A stretch of DNA of 64,000 nucleotides from Blakeslea trispora (taxonomy: Eukaryota > Mucoromycota > Mucoromycetes > Mucorales > Choanephoraceae). Position 1 is the first letter of the stretch; the number at the start of each line of letters is the position of its first letter. Under the pieces are notes generated by a model. That model made no database searches. It was not told the origin of the DNA and was given only the letters and a program-made list of their open reading frames with translations. The stretch is from contig JAIWNE010000008.1 of NCBI GenBank assembly GCA_025331445.1, positions 382,001-446,000 of the forward strand, given 5' to 3'. A program made the position numbers and the translations under genes. Of this stretch, positions 23,094 to 34,999 are shown in pieces.

Positions 23094-25970
23094 CGTACTT
23101 GAGCAAAGCCGTCTTTTAGAGCAAGATATCTAGTCTTCTCTGTAAATATTCTTGTGCCCCCCCCCCTCTTTTTTCTCTAGTTTATCAATACCTCCTTTCT
23201 GTTTGATATACCTTAAAACTTAGATCGTTTTTGCTATATATATTGTAAATTTTCTTGGACAGAAAAATAGTACATAACAATTGATTTGCTTTTCTTCGTT
23301 CTCAATTTCTTACTTGTCGACTGTCTATGGTGTGTCTAAACTCTCATATTGTATATTGTACAAATAAACACAAAGTTACAAAAATAATCAATTTAAGCGC
23401 GTGGTATTCACAGCCCGACATAGTTGATCTAAAATGGGAAAAAAGAACCTTACTGTGTTAATATGTGAGAGAAGACGTAAATCACAACAGTTAGATATAC
23501 CAAAAGGCTTAAGCAAGTATAAAATGTAAGCGAGAAGACAGTTCAAGTTTGATGAAACAAGAGCCAGGATAAGCCAATTTAAGGTTCATTAAATCAAATA
23601 AATATACGTTGATCATTTGAGCAATTAACACAAAGCTCTATTTGGCTTTGCAGAGACAAAACACTACAATTTTGGCTATACATGTATGCAAAGAACCAAC
23701 TGATATCTTTCGTATTTATCAAATAAAAGCTTGTATTGCCACAAAGAAGGAAAGGAAAATATTTTGTTTTACGAAAGTCGACATAAAAATAAAAAAGTAC
23801 TCTCTGTTAATAGCAATCATATACAGCTTTTACTTTTATTTTTCTTTTTTGAGAATGGACTGCTCATATACTTGCCCTTAAAGACCAACAATACATTCAA
23901 TGCCAATCTAGAGTGATATGAAAAAGCCTCTAGCTTGCTCAGTTTTTGTTCTTGTCTCATGTTTTCTGTAGCAAGAAGAATCTCAGTAATACCAATACTA
24001 TTATTCCAGCTTTATCTATAGATTGGTTGATTCTTCATGTTGGATCAGATGCGTTTCTTTGTTGGATCAAATACATTCTTATTTATAGTCTAATAGTTTC
24101 CAGAAATAGTGTATATCTTCCGGAAGGTGATACAAAATTATCGCATGGTCTGTGTCTCCATCGATTCAATAATGAGTGTTTTTGTGTGACTAGGAGCAAT
24201 ATCTGTGTTCCCCTATGAGATCCTATGGAAGTGAATACGATTAGTCAAGCAGTTCATGTGAAAAGGGGCTGTATTATCCAACATCAATCGGTTTTGTCCA
24301 ACAGCAAAGGTACTGTTCATAATGATTCTTATTTCACTCTGTTACATTTTGTTATGTATTACCTTATTACATATCGAAAGGAGCAAAGAATTAAAAAGCT
24401 TGCTAGTACTACTCTCTTTACCCAATCGAGAGCTCTCTTTGTATCGTTGTTCTTGCAAAGCTTTTTTTTTTTATTTAGACTTGATGAACGAAATCTAAGG
24501 TTGTTGTCCAGACAAAATAAAGAAGTATTAAAACCAAAGTTGCATCTAGAAGTTATTGATGTCCAAAGGGATAAACTATGATCTTGTTATCTCTATGTCT
24601 CAATTAGGGAGTAAGTAAACTCTATGACTATAACTGTGATACTTCTTTTATTGCGAATATAAATGAAAGCCCTTTAGTTACAAGTAGTGCAACACCAATT
24701 TCGCCTATGTTTCTTTTAAAGACTTTTGTTTGCCTTTGAACTAAAGGCTATGTGTACAATAATTGGCTTTAATGCAGACAGCGCAAGTAAGTGACAAGTT
24801 CAAATGCTGATGAATCACAAAAAAAAACCAAAAGTGAGTTATTGGCTTGAAAACAGCAAAAAGAAAAAAGAAAAGCCATTCAGACACTTGTGAAAGTACA
24901 GTCGATCTTATCTCTAAGCCTACAGCAACTATACTAATTCATTCACAATTCATTTTGTTGACAAAGATTTCCCCTATATAAGGAGAATGAGTGCAGTCAT
25001 ATGATCAAGAATCACAATGAATGCCCAATGTCAACACAAGTTTTGTGATTGATTTTTTGGCATGGGCCGCATTTCAAGATGCAAGACAAAAAAAATGCCT
25101 TGAAACTGCATAGAAAGAAACACCAGCAAATAAACAACAACAAACAGAAAAGAATTTACAGATTAAAGTTGCTGTATTGAATTCGGTAAAGTAATTCATT
25201 AGCTCGACTATTGTTGTATCCTCCAGCCGATCCCATCGTTACGTCTTTTTCCTGTTCTCTCCTATTGTATTCTATCTTCCTTCTTATTAATGCAGTGAGG
25301 CTATGTGTCATCAAAGTTTATTTTTCTTTCTTTCTCTCTCTCTCTCTCTTTTTTTTTCCCTTTCTTTTTTCGATTATCATATTGTTTTCATCACAATCCA
25401 CTCAAGAAGATACTTGATAGGCTCTGGATAAGCAGTGTATAGTAACTAGCTACTCTCATACAAAGCGATTGATGCTTAGATCAGAAAGAAGCTGTAAATA
25501 ATTCAGAAACCAAGCAATCCTATAGCACTGACATGAAACTCTCAACTACAAACTATTCATCAAAAGTATAGCTGACATGGAATGAAAGGATTGTACATAA
25601 CCTACTATTTTTATTGAGATTGTGCATTATGAACGAAATAGAACAAACAAGGGATTTTTTGGTTATGTACATAACTTTGTAGTACATGTGGTGTACTCCT
25701 TATAACAATAATACCATTTTAAAGTCTCGTCATAATCATTACTTAGACAAACGTGAGATAATAACAAAAAGGTGTCTGTGCATAAATTCGTCTCTCTATA
25801 ATGCAATGTATTTTTGTACATATATTACTTGTATTTATTATAAATACTTTCTATCTAGTTCATAGGCTTTTTTCTTCTTCTTTTTTATCTTCTTTTACAC
25901 TTTTCTGTTTCTTATACACTCATTATTCATTCCTTTTTTTTTCGCTTAATCCACATCTCCATTCATTTCA
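23094..25970. other. Gene-poor region
   Basis: About 2.9 kb of AT-rich DNA. A C-run lies near 23157-23166, a CT tract at 25335-25350 and many T-runs. The open frames at 23640-24580 have no coding character that I trust. Confidence 0.4.
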
Positions 25971-26015
25971 ATGAACTGCTTTCCTTCTCCTCCCTCTTCT
26001 CCTGTCATTCCTGCT

Positions 26016-26051
<36 letters not shown>

Positions 26052-26327
26052 AGCGAAAAAGTAATATGCGGATCTTGCGACAAACCTCTTTCTAATGATT
26101 GGTTTTGTTCAACATGTCATACAAAATGCAATATTTGTAATCGATTCTTAAATGACACAGAGTACTGTACTCGTTGTTGGTTGTTTGATGATGACCATCA
26201 AAGTCTTGTTCGCAAAGAGCTGTCTTTCCGACAAGACTATGTTCGTCAGTTCTATATCATGTATTATTCTCAGCAGTCATCTCCTAACAGTAAATCGAAC
26301 CAACACAAATCGCTCTGCATCGCTTAA
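25971..26327 (+). CDS. Small Cys-rich, probably zinc-binding protein with poly-Asn tract
   Basis: Single-exon frame of 118 residues from ATG at 25971. After a Ser/Pro-rich start comes a run of 12 Asn encoded by an AAC repeat, then four CxxC pairs in order: CGSC, CSTC, CNIC and CTRC, spaced about 10-20 residues. This spacing suits two zinc ribbons or one cross-braced treble. The C-terminus (SFRQDYVRQFYIMYYSQQ) is aromatic and polar. I do not recognise the family, and the partner or target is unknown. A T-rich leader directly upstream is compatible with a fungal promoter. Convergent with the LUFS-WD40 gene. Confidence 0.65.
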
Positions 26328-26747
26328 GCAGCTTTTATTATTTTATTCTCTTGCCTTTTTTTTTTTCATGAACTTATTGTATATTTTCTCTTAAATAATA
26401 AACAAGATCAGGCCTATTCTCAAATTAGCCTTTTCTTCTTCTTTACCTACTCATACCTCCTTTTATATGTGCAATCTAGAAAATACTTCTCAGAATAAAA
26501 AAAAAAAAAGCAAGTCTAAAAAAGTGAAGGGTTTACTTTGAGTTTTCTTTTTTTTTTAAACATTGGTTATTAATATAAATGTGAAATAGGTAGTGAGTTT
26601 GTGTGCATGTGTATGAGTGTAAAAAATATATGGAAAAATAAGTTTTTGATATGACATTGACAATAATGAGGAATGTTAACATGAAGAAAAATAAAGAGCG
26701 AATAAAACAGTGAAAGTATATGTGGGTGAGATGATCTTTTGTTCTCA
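26328..26747. other. Convergent intergenic region
   Basis: Shared 3' region of the Cys-rich gene (plus) and the LUFS-WD40 gene (minus). A and T runs only; no gene seen. Confidence 0.4.
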
Positions 26748-29700
26748 TCAGATTGTCCAAAGCATTAGGTTCTTTTCTTTTGGATGATGACTTGCGGATG
26801 CCACCACTGTCTGACCTGCCACAGGACAACAAGCAATACTCACAACTGTTCCAGACTGTGCTCCTACTTTTTTAGGCTGTGCGCCTGGAATGCTGCATTG
26901 CCATAAAAATATATCTTGATAACCACCATATAACAATTGTAGTTTGTCAGTGCTTCCATGAATAAATGCACAACTAGAGATCTTTTGTGACATTTGACTG
27001 GTTACACATTTCCAATGTGAAGTTTCATACACACAAATTTTGTCCTCTGATGAAGCTACCAAAAAACTACCATCCGAAGACCAATCGAATGAGCATATAT
27101 TTTTACCGTGATCCGTATTAATGGTTCGAATGCCAATGTTATCATTGCCAATATTGGTACTATTTTTAGCAGAGGTGATATCAATGATATAGATTTGGTT
27201 GCCAACTGCACAGGCTAAAATGCTTGCTGTTCTTGGATGGAATCGCATAGGATTAGGTGAGAAGCCAGATTTAGATTGTGTCTGTAGGTCAAGAAAAATA
27301 AGTACCAAACCAAGTATAAACGCTTAGAATCTCATGTGTATATATTACCATCTTTAATGATTTTTCGCAATTGGAGGTATTCAGATTCCAAACCTTAAGC
27401 TCACCCTCAGCATCAAGAGAGCAAATGGTATCAGGTCGATCAGGTGCAAAATCAACAGCAGTGACTTGGGCTCTGCAATCCAATCTGACTAGCTGCTTAG
27501 GTATCATGCTGATTTTTGAGTTTGTCTCACTTTTTGGTTCATCCTCTTTCTTGACAAGGCTATCAGTTTCCTTACTAACAACAGCAGATCCTACATCCCA
27601 AATACGCAATGTCTTGTCATAAGAAGAGGTGGCAACCAAACGACGATTGTCTAGACTCCATCTAGCACAAGTAATATGGGCTGTATGACCATCTAGTGTA
27701 TAGGCTGTTTCCTTATCTTTTACATTCCAAATAAGCACTTTTCGATCATGTCCTGCACTGGCAAGCCATTGTCCATCTACCGAGAACGATACAGTGGAGA
27801 CCTTGTTGGTGTGTCCAGGTAAATCAGCATAAAGTTGCAAGGCAGGAGTCATATGCGATAGAGCATTAGTAGGGTGGTGGCCGGATGAGCCTCCCGAAGA
27901 TGTAACAGGCATACCGCCATTATCAAGATCTAATCCGCCACCCATGCTAGCCAAAAATCCTCCACCAAAAGGATCCAAGTCACCTCCATCGCTACTCATG
28001 AGTAAATTTTGCTCTGCATTTTCATCGCCAGATGGGAAAATTTCGCCAAAATCCCCACTATCACCCATCATAAACCTCTCTAGATCAAATGAAAACACGC
28101 TACTGTTCATAGGCTGGTTTGGCATGCCACTAGGGTTCATGGCAGCAGCAGGTGATTGAACATCGTTCATAGAAGGGGATCCAAGGTCGTCGACTCGATT
28201 CCATTGACCACGAGGTTGTTGTCCACCAGCTGATGGTGAGCCGGCAATTGTGTTACGTGCCATCGTTGGAGAGGATTGCTGCTCAAACTGATTGCGCTGT
28301 TGATTGACAAGTCTTTGCTGCATAGACATGACAGGCGATTCTCCAGAATTGGGTTGGTGTTGCTGAGCATGCATCACATGAGGACTCATTTTGTGTTGCA
28401 ATTGAGGCGAAGATTGGGTCTGTGTTTGAGACGCCATCGTTGGGTCTTCTGTCTTTTGTCTTTTGGGAGGATGATGAACAAACTGTTGCTGTACTTGTTG
28501 CTGCTGCTGCAGTGTGTGGGACATTTGTCGGCGTTGATAAAGCGCGATGGCAATATTCTTCTTTTTATCTCCATCTTCGGGCGAGCCGCTTCCTGCAGGT
28601 GTAGACGTGTTTGGGCTACTTACACTAGGTGGTGTTTGTGGTGGTGCTCCGCCTGCTGATGATGCTCCAGGTAGACTTTGTGGCTGTTGTTGTGGGGTAC
28701 CTTGATTCTGTGGTTGCTGTTGTTGTGTCTGAGCTGTTGATCCTTGGGGAGCAGGAGATTGCTGTTGTTGTGGGGTTGATCCACCAGTTGCTTGCAAGTG
28801 TTGTCCTTGCTGCTGATTCTTTTGTGCTTGATGCATAAGCCTTTGTTGCATCATGCGTTGTTGAGACATTAGCTATTGTTCCATGTAAAAAAAAAGGGGG
28901 AGACAATCAAATAAGAATCCGAAAGATGCATGATATGAAATAAAAATCAAAGCTTGATCTTTATCATCTTTCTTTTCAATTCGTTTACCTGATGTTGTTG
29001 CTGCTGCTGAGGTGTAAGCCCTCCAGGCATTTGTCTTTTATTCATTGCTTGTTGAGCAAGCATGATGCTCACTAAAGGAGAAAGCATCAGTACAATACGC
29101 ATATGGATTGTGTGGGTAGGAAATACTTACTTTCACCGCTAAATGGGACACTGCCATTCATTAAACTCGGATTTTGCATATTTGGATTGATTGCCATTTG
29201 ATTTCCAGGACCTATCATATGTGGCCTCACTTGACCATTGCCTGATGTCGTAAATATCAATTCATACACATACACACGCATATATGTAACAACATAAACA
29301 GTTTAAGCTTTACCTGGTCCTGCTGGACCCATCATATTACGCTGAACATCTATTTGTGGGCTTTGACTCATAGTATGCTGTGAATTGTGCGCTTGTTGCT
29401 GTTGTTGCTGCGGAGTACCTTGTTGCGGATGCTGTTGTGCAGCAACCGCTGCAGCGGCGGCAGCGGCGGCAGCAGCCTGTTGATGCTGATGTTGCTGCAT
29501 ATGCTGTTGTTGAAGCATTGCTTGTTGCTGTTGTTGTTGCTGAAGCATGGCGTGCTGCTGCATCTGAAATCTTGCTTGAGGATTGTTGACCATCATTCTA
29601 TATAAGCACAAGTAAGCGTTTCCCTCTTTTCTTCTGTTCTTTCTCGAATAACTCTTCCTCATTCCTGTTTTTATGCTTATTTTGCTATACATATATACTT

Positions 29701-31078
29701 ACGGATTGTTTCGCATCATGTTGATTTGATTGACTTGGTTGATTTGCATCTTCCGGATGTGTGCGTGTAAGATGTTTCTCTCTTCTGCAGTTAATGATTG
29801 TTGATCACGGCCACCCAGTCCTACCGCAGCCATAGCTACATTCACCATCGCATTATGTTGCTGTGTTCTCTGCAAAGGTGTCATCACAGATTGTTGCATT
29901 GGGATTTGTTGGCCGACAATAGGTGAGTTCATCATATCAGCTGGTGTACTCATAGGACCCATGCTACCACTGTTTCCTCCACTATTCGCGTTACTGCTCA
30001 TATCAGGGCCTCGCTGCATCTGCTGAGGTGAAAAAGAAGGTGAAGCTGTATGTCTTGCTGGTATATGTTGCTGTTGCTGAGGTTGTTGCTGAGATTGTTG
30101 AGGTAAACTGGCAGGCATATTTTGAGGTGTACTGACCATTGTGTTGCTACTGGAAGGTGGAGGTGGCATATCGCTATTATTGTTGTTTCCGCTTCCAGCA
30201 GCATTGGCTGTGTTGGGTGTGGATGCATTGTTGTTGCTGTTGGTAGGCAATGAAGCAGTACTGTTGGTAGGTGATGGGCGTGATTCTCGCGGTAAGGGTT
30301 GAGCGTGCTGTAAATGAGGCGTTTCTTGTTGTGGATGAATTGAAGATTGGGGTGATTGTACTCTTTGAATTTCTGAGGCACGACGTTGCTGAAGATGGGA
30401 CTGTTGTGCCTGATGCATGTTGAATGCTCTTTGTTGCTGTAAAACTTCATCTCGCTTGGCTCGAAGATAATTGTGATACTGATTTTTTTTTCTATTAGCA
30501 ATCTTATCTCTCATTCTCTCCTTTCGGTCTTTACCTCATCAATAATGTTGGCTTCTTTGCTGGCTTCAGCTTCTTTCGATTTAGCATAATAAATATCCCA
30601 GAATATGTTCCACCAATCAGCTAAAAAGCCTGTTGATACATCGAAAGGAGGCGATTGATCTGTTGGTACACTGGCTTCTAATGAGAATGCTCGTGCTGCC
30701 TGGTTGAACTTCTTCTTTTTACAATAATCATATATATACAAGTTTAAAAGCTCAGTTGTTCTAGCTTCCATTGTGCGACCATTTGGCCTATCATAAACAG
30801 AAAAAAATAGAAAAGAGTGAATCGTTATGGTTTAGATAGAGACACGCTATGCACAGTGTGAACGCGAAAGAGGAAAACATGGTTTGTTCTGAAGACAAAA
30901 CATGTCTGCATGCAGAAACAAACAACAAAGAAAAGAAGGAAGCAGCAAGATGTCAGGAAGGTCATCTTGTTGTTTCTCTTTCTGTGTCTATTATCTTTGC
31001 GTGCATAGCATAGTGAGGAAAAGAAAAGAAAAGCTATTACCCTTCCCAGGTATTTCTCCTGTTTTGCGACTGAGCCAT
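26748..31078 (-). CDS. LEUNIG-like transcriptional co-regulator: LUFS/LisH domain, Gln-rich middle, WD40 repeats
   Basis: Plant LEUNIG-type proteins join an N-terminal LUFS domain (shared with fungal Flo8 and animal SSBP) to Gln-rich and WD40 regions and act as corepressor scaffolds. I start at ATG 31076-31078 in a short exon (MAQSQNRRNTWEG), spliced over a roughly 250-bp intron to PNGRTMEARTTELLNLYI; a start at 30771 is the alternative. LUFS/LisH residues are LNLYIYDYCKKKKFNQAA, SLEASVPTDQ and FLADWWNIFWDIYYAK. The next intron is GTAAAG to AAATCAG, joining IIDE to YHNYLRAKRDEVLQ in frame. Long Gln, Ser, Asn and Ala runs follow (about 28100-30450). The C-terminal WD repeats include PGHTNKVSTVSFSVDGQWLA, GHDRKVLIWNV, GHTAHITCARWS and TSSYDKTLRIWDV. 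Over 1,000 residues and likely nuclear. Function in this fungus is inferred. Confidence 0.85.
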
Positions 31079-31579
31079 ATCAGGATTCGTAATATAAAAC
31101 GCACAAAAAAGAGGCTAAAAGACGAATTCGAAAGAACCACTTTTCTTTTTTTTTAAGTTTCAGTTGCGTTTGTTGAATAGAAAAAAAAAATAAGGGGAGA
31201 AAATACTGAGAGGGTATTGACTGTATGAGTCGCAAAAAAGAAAGCCTAAAGTGAGACAGTGGCCAAAGGAAAGAAGGAAAAAGAGATAAAAAGAAAAAGC
31301 AAAATAAAGAAAGGGATAAGGAGTTGTAAAAAGAAAAAGAAAGAAATAAAAGGCTCTTATTGAACTCTTTGAATAGCATATATTTCTTTGTGCCTTTTAT
31401 TTTATTTTTACTTTAAGAAATAAGAATAGGTAGAGTCATCTTCAAGTGTACATAGGCTTGTCTCTTTTGTGCTTATGTTAACTTCAGGCAGGGCTATCAT
31501 GTCTGGTGGGGGGAGAGAAGATTTAGCAATTCAAGACAGTTAAAGTTTATATAACACTTACAACCTTGCTCATCACGCT
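31079..31579. other. Upstream region of the LUFS-WD40 gene
   Basis: Purine-rich on the plus strand (many AAAG and GAAA runs), the likely 5' UTR and promoter of the LUFS-WD40 gene. No gene seen. Confidence 0.4.
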
Positions 31580-34270
31580 TCGCGTGCAGCCAATACACCG
31601 CTTCTTGTACAAAAAGATGCTGTTTTGTGATTAAATTCAGTGTTGGAGGGACTGATGGTTCTTGAGAAAGCAGAGAGAGTTTGCTGAAAGAGCAAAGTTG
31701 TAATTCCGGAAATGGCAATAGCAAGGGCAGACAGCTTGTCACGGCCACTTACCCCACAACCATTCGTGGCAGATGGGGCATTCAGGGTTCAAGCAATGGA
31801 ATGCGCCTTTCAAGTTTCTATATACTGTTTTGTCTTTCACTTGCATAAGCTGTTTTGAATGTTGAAGTTTGTAAAAGCAATAGACACAGGTTTGCGACGT
31901 GTTGTTTTCGTTGGTAATGCTGACTGCTGTATAGCGGGCATGGTTATCCTGTTTCCAAGTACCACCATAGCGCAAGTGTTGTTTAATTCTGGAGCCAACA
32001 CCCATACCTCTATCACCAATCATCATAACCAACTGCTTCTGAGATGACTGAGGCTCTACTTTCTTCTTGCCTTTTTTAATCTTTGACTCCTTCTACCTTA
32101 GGATTCAACCAAAGACGTTCTCGAGCACAGATACGGTCTTTTGACTTCTTCATAAACATTTCTCTTTTCATATCACCCTTCTTCATCTTGATGTTCTGGT
32201 AGAAGCTTCTCGCCACACTCTTATTATCTTGCAAACACTTGTACGCATTCCAAATATCTTCTTCATTCTTGATAGTACTGAAATTTTGACATGACAATGC
32301 TGCTTCTGCTTCAGCGACTTGCGGACTGTTTTTTCTTCATCAACGCCAACTCATGTCTATAATGAAAGTGTCTACTTGCAAAATCAACATCTTCAGCCGA
32401 GACTGTCTTTGCTTCAGGAAATGGTTGGAATTCAGGTCCAGTTTGCTCAGTCAAAGCAGTGAAACGGTTGTGAAGCTTCAAATGGTACCATATCGTTCAA
32501 GTGAAACAGGTACTGATTCTGACATTTTTACAATGCCAGAGAAAAAGAAATCTTGAGAAAGTTGGTGAGGATCTGGATTGAGTTTTGCATCTTCAGACTT
32601 GAATATAGCACCTCGTTCATTGACATCAGCCTTTTGGATATGTCTCAAAGTCTTTTCAGCCTTCTGCTTTCCATTGTCTTTTTTAGGCACGACAACAGCT
32701 CTACGTCGAATATACAGGCTAAATCTTCGATCAGACAACTCGCGCTTGCATTCTTCAACAGCCAAATAACCCTCGTATCTTTTTTCTTTTAACAAATTGA
32801 TGAGCTGAGATATATCCTTTTAAATGTCATCTAAAGCTTCCTTTTGCAGCGCGCTTGATGTAGTTACCAGTTGTTCCTGCTGATCAGATTGAGTGCCCCT
32901 GAGTCTGTTGATTGCGTTGCAAATGATATTAAAGATATCTGGCAAGCAGCCACAAAGACTGGCTTCAGCTTCTTCGGAAGGAGTGGATGGTCTAGATGGT
33001 TCAGTTGGTAGAGCTTGAGTTGCAGAAGGCTCGAAGAAAGGGTTTTTCCAATACCGCTTGGCTGCTTTAATTTGAATACCAAAGTTACCATCATTGTATG
33101 CTTTATAAGCTTGCTTCAGGCTCTTGGATAAATTATTCACTTCTTTCTGCAAAGTAGCAATTTCATTCTTGAGTATATCCTTGTCTTTTTCAGACTGTAA
33201 CAGGATTTGCTGCCATGTTGATTCTAGAAGATTGCTGGTGTATGTAGTTTGTTTTGGTTTCTCTTTGTTTCTCTAGATAAAGTGAAGATAAAGGTTTATG
33301 AGTGCTACTGTTATGAGTCAAGATAAAAAATAACTATTACCTTCTGTATGATAAAATCTCTCCATGTCTTGATACGCTTTTCACTCTTGGCAGCGCGTTG
33401 AATCCAAATGCTACCATGTCTTGCTTTTCGGTTGTACTTTCTCAATCGGTATCTCTTATTCCTGATGATCTTGCGATACACACTTGATGGTAATACAGAA
33501 ATGTCACTGTTTTGAGCTTGTGGGGGCAACTTGCTCTCCTCACTTTTCTTCTTTTGACGCTCTTTTGCACGGTATGTGTAGGTATTGATGTATGCTTGAT
33601 GCTTTTCTTCTCTCGAAGGAGACAGATGGATTCTTAAGAGTACTAACAATAGCTTGTCCAACAGGATTCTGAACATCTTCTTCTTCTCGGCCCACATGTT
33701 AGATATATTTGTATGGTAGGCAGTCAGGGCAGACACGTAGCATTCTCTGGTAAGAGAGTCTTTTTCAAAGGTAGTTTGAGTGCTGTATTGTGGTTTTATG
33801 GTGTTGATTAGACTCAAAATCATAGGGTATTTAGATTTGCTAGTATCAGTCATGCATCTTGCTCCATAGAATTCAGATAGTAATAAACTCAGATGACTGC
33901 TAGTAAACAAATAGCGGATTTGTGCATCAAGAGCATCGTGGTTTCGAGGTAGTGGGCTAGCGGAATGCTGAACATGTTCTTGCATTGTAAAATTGTCAGG
34001 AAATATGTCCTGTGTTCTAAAGCCTTCTGCTGCTTGGAAGTTAACTTGGTTTGTGTTGAGTCTCTAGTTCTTCGGACACATCTTTAGATACCATAGGTAT
34101 ATCTACAAAAGGAGAATCAACAACACTCATGGGACTAGTTGCTGATCGCGAAGTAGCGCTCATTGGGATTTGCATTGTCAAAGCAGAAAGGAAAGCACTA
34201 GGAGTGTCTACTCTAGCAAACTCTTGACACTCTTGATAGATTTGATCAAAATTATTCTCTAGGTACACTC
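31580..34270 (-). pseudogene. Decayed TnpB/Fanzor-like RuvC nuclease gene (transposon-derived)
   Basis: Fanzor proteins are eukaryotic relatives of transposon-encoded TnpB, an RNA-guided nuclease with split RuvC motifs and a zinc ribbon. Reading down the minus strand I see an N-terminal region (YLENNFDQIYQECQEF), a basic helical part (YRKIIRNKRYRLRKYNRKA), a spliced intron after FIIQK, then GDRGMGVGSRIKQHLRYGG, a zinc ribbon (TCVYCFYKL and FHCLNPECPIC) and, one frame over, RDKLSALAIAISG, the RuvC-III-like block. The frame is broken: an in-frame TAA at 32820-32822 and frame changes near 34050, 32490, 32335, 32085 and 31740. The RuvC-I aspartate is not visible where expected (near SGIVKMSES, about 32535). 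No protein can be made from it as it stands. Family assignment is by motif only; an IS607-like or other DDE-unrelated transposase with zinc ribbon is less likely. Confidence 0.62.
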
Positions 34271-34999
34271 GAAATGGAAAGCACAGAAAATAACTGCTTA
34301 AGCTTTATCCGTTTGACACATCTTCTCAAAACAAAGAAAGTAGTACTCAAAAAAACAGAGTTTAATGATACCAAAATAGATAGCCATATACAAAAAGAAA
34401 AGATTGATTGTACATCTGTTTAACCAGACTCATCATGCTGACCCTCAAAGACAGCTTTGATCGCTCAAAACGGCTGGCAACAGGAAAGTGCAATGAGCCT
34501 TTATTTGAGATAGAGGCCGACTGAACAATATAGTTATTTACAGTAATGCAATTTTAGTGCACAGTACGATAAGAGAAAGATAGACAGGAAAAAGGCAGCA
34601 AGAGAAGAAGTGCTCCTTGCTATATCTGTGTTACAGCAATCAATGCAATTTATTGTTTCCTTCTAAAGATAGTCAACACTTATGAAGAGACCTATTTGAT
34701 ATGGATATAATATGTCTTTATTTTAAAAGTATTAGACTACTTGTTTGGTATCGAGTTGTACACGTTAGATCGTTTTGTATGTTGAGTGAACGTTATTCAA
34801 TGTCTTTCATTGACTCCTCTAATAGTGTTTCTTAGATGAAATACAGCTCTTGTAAGGATTGCAGGGTGTTACTGGCTTCGTTCCTGAGACAAAGCTTACT
34901 TCGTTAGCTTGGTTGTTTGAATCACTTTCGTTTCTTATTTGTAGTCCAACAAGCTTGAAAACACTGAATTTTTCTTGTCAGATCTCTTTGGTAGAAGAA
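34271..34999. other. Intergenic
   Basis: AT-rich; no gene or clear element end found. I looked for terminal inverted repeats flanking the Fanzor-like pseudogene and saw none. Confidence 0.4.

Noticed and set aside
23946..24581. Two consecutive plus-strand frames (about 90 and 118 codons).
   Set aside because: Composition is that of AT-rich non-coding DNA, and no splice join gives a recognisable protein.
30440..30540. A frameshift in the LUFS-WD40 gene between IIDE and the KKNQYHN frame.
   Set aside because: Using the CAG acceptor just after the A9 run gives a 56-nt intron with a TGCTAAT branch site and an in-frame join to YHNYLRAK.
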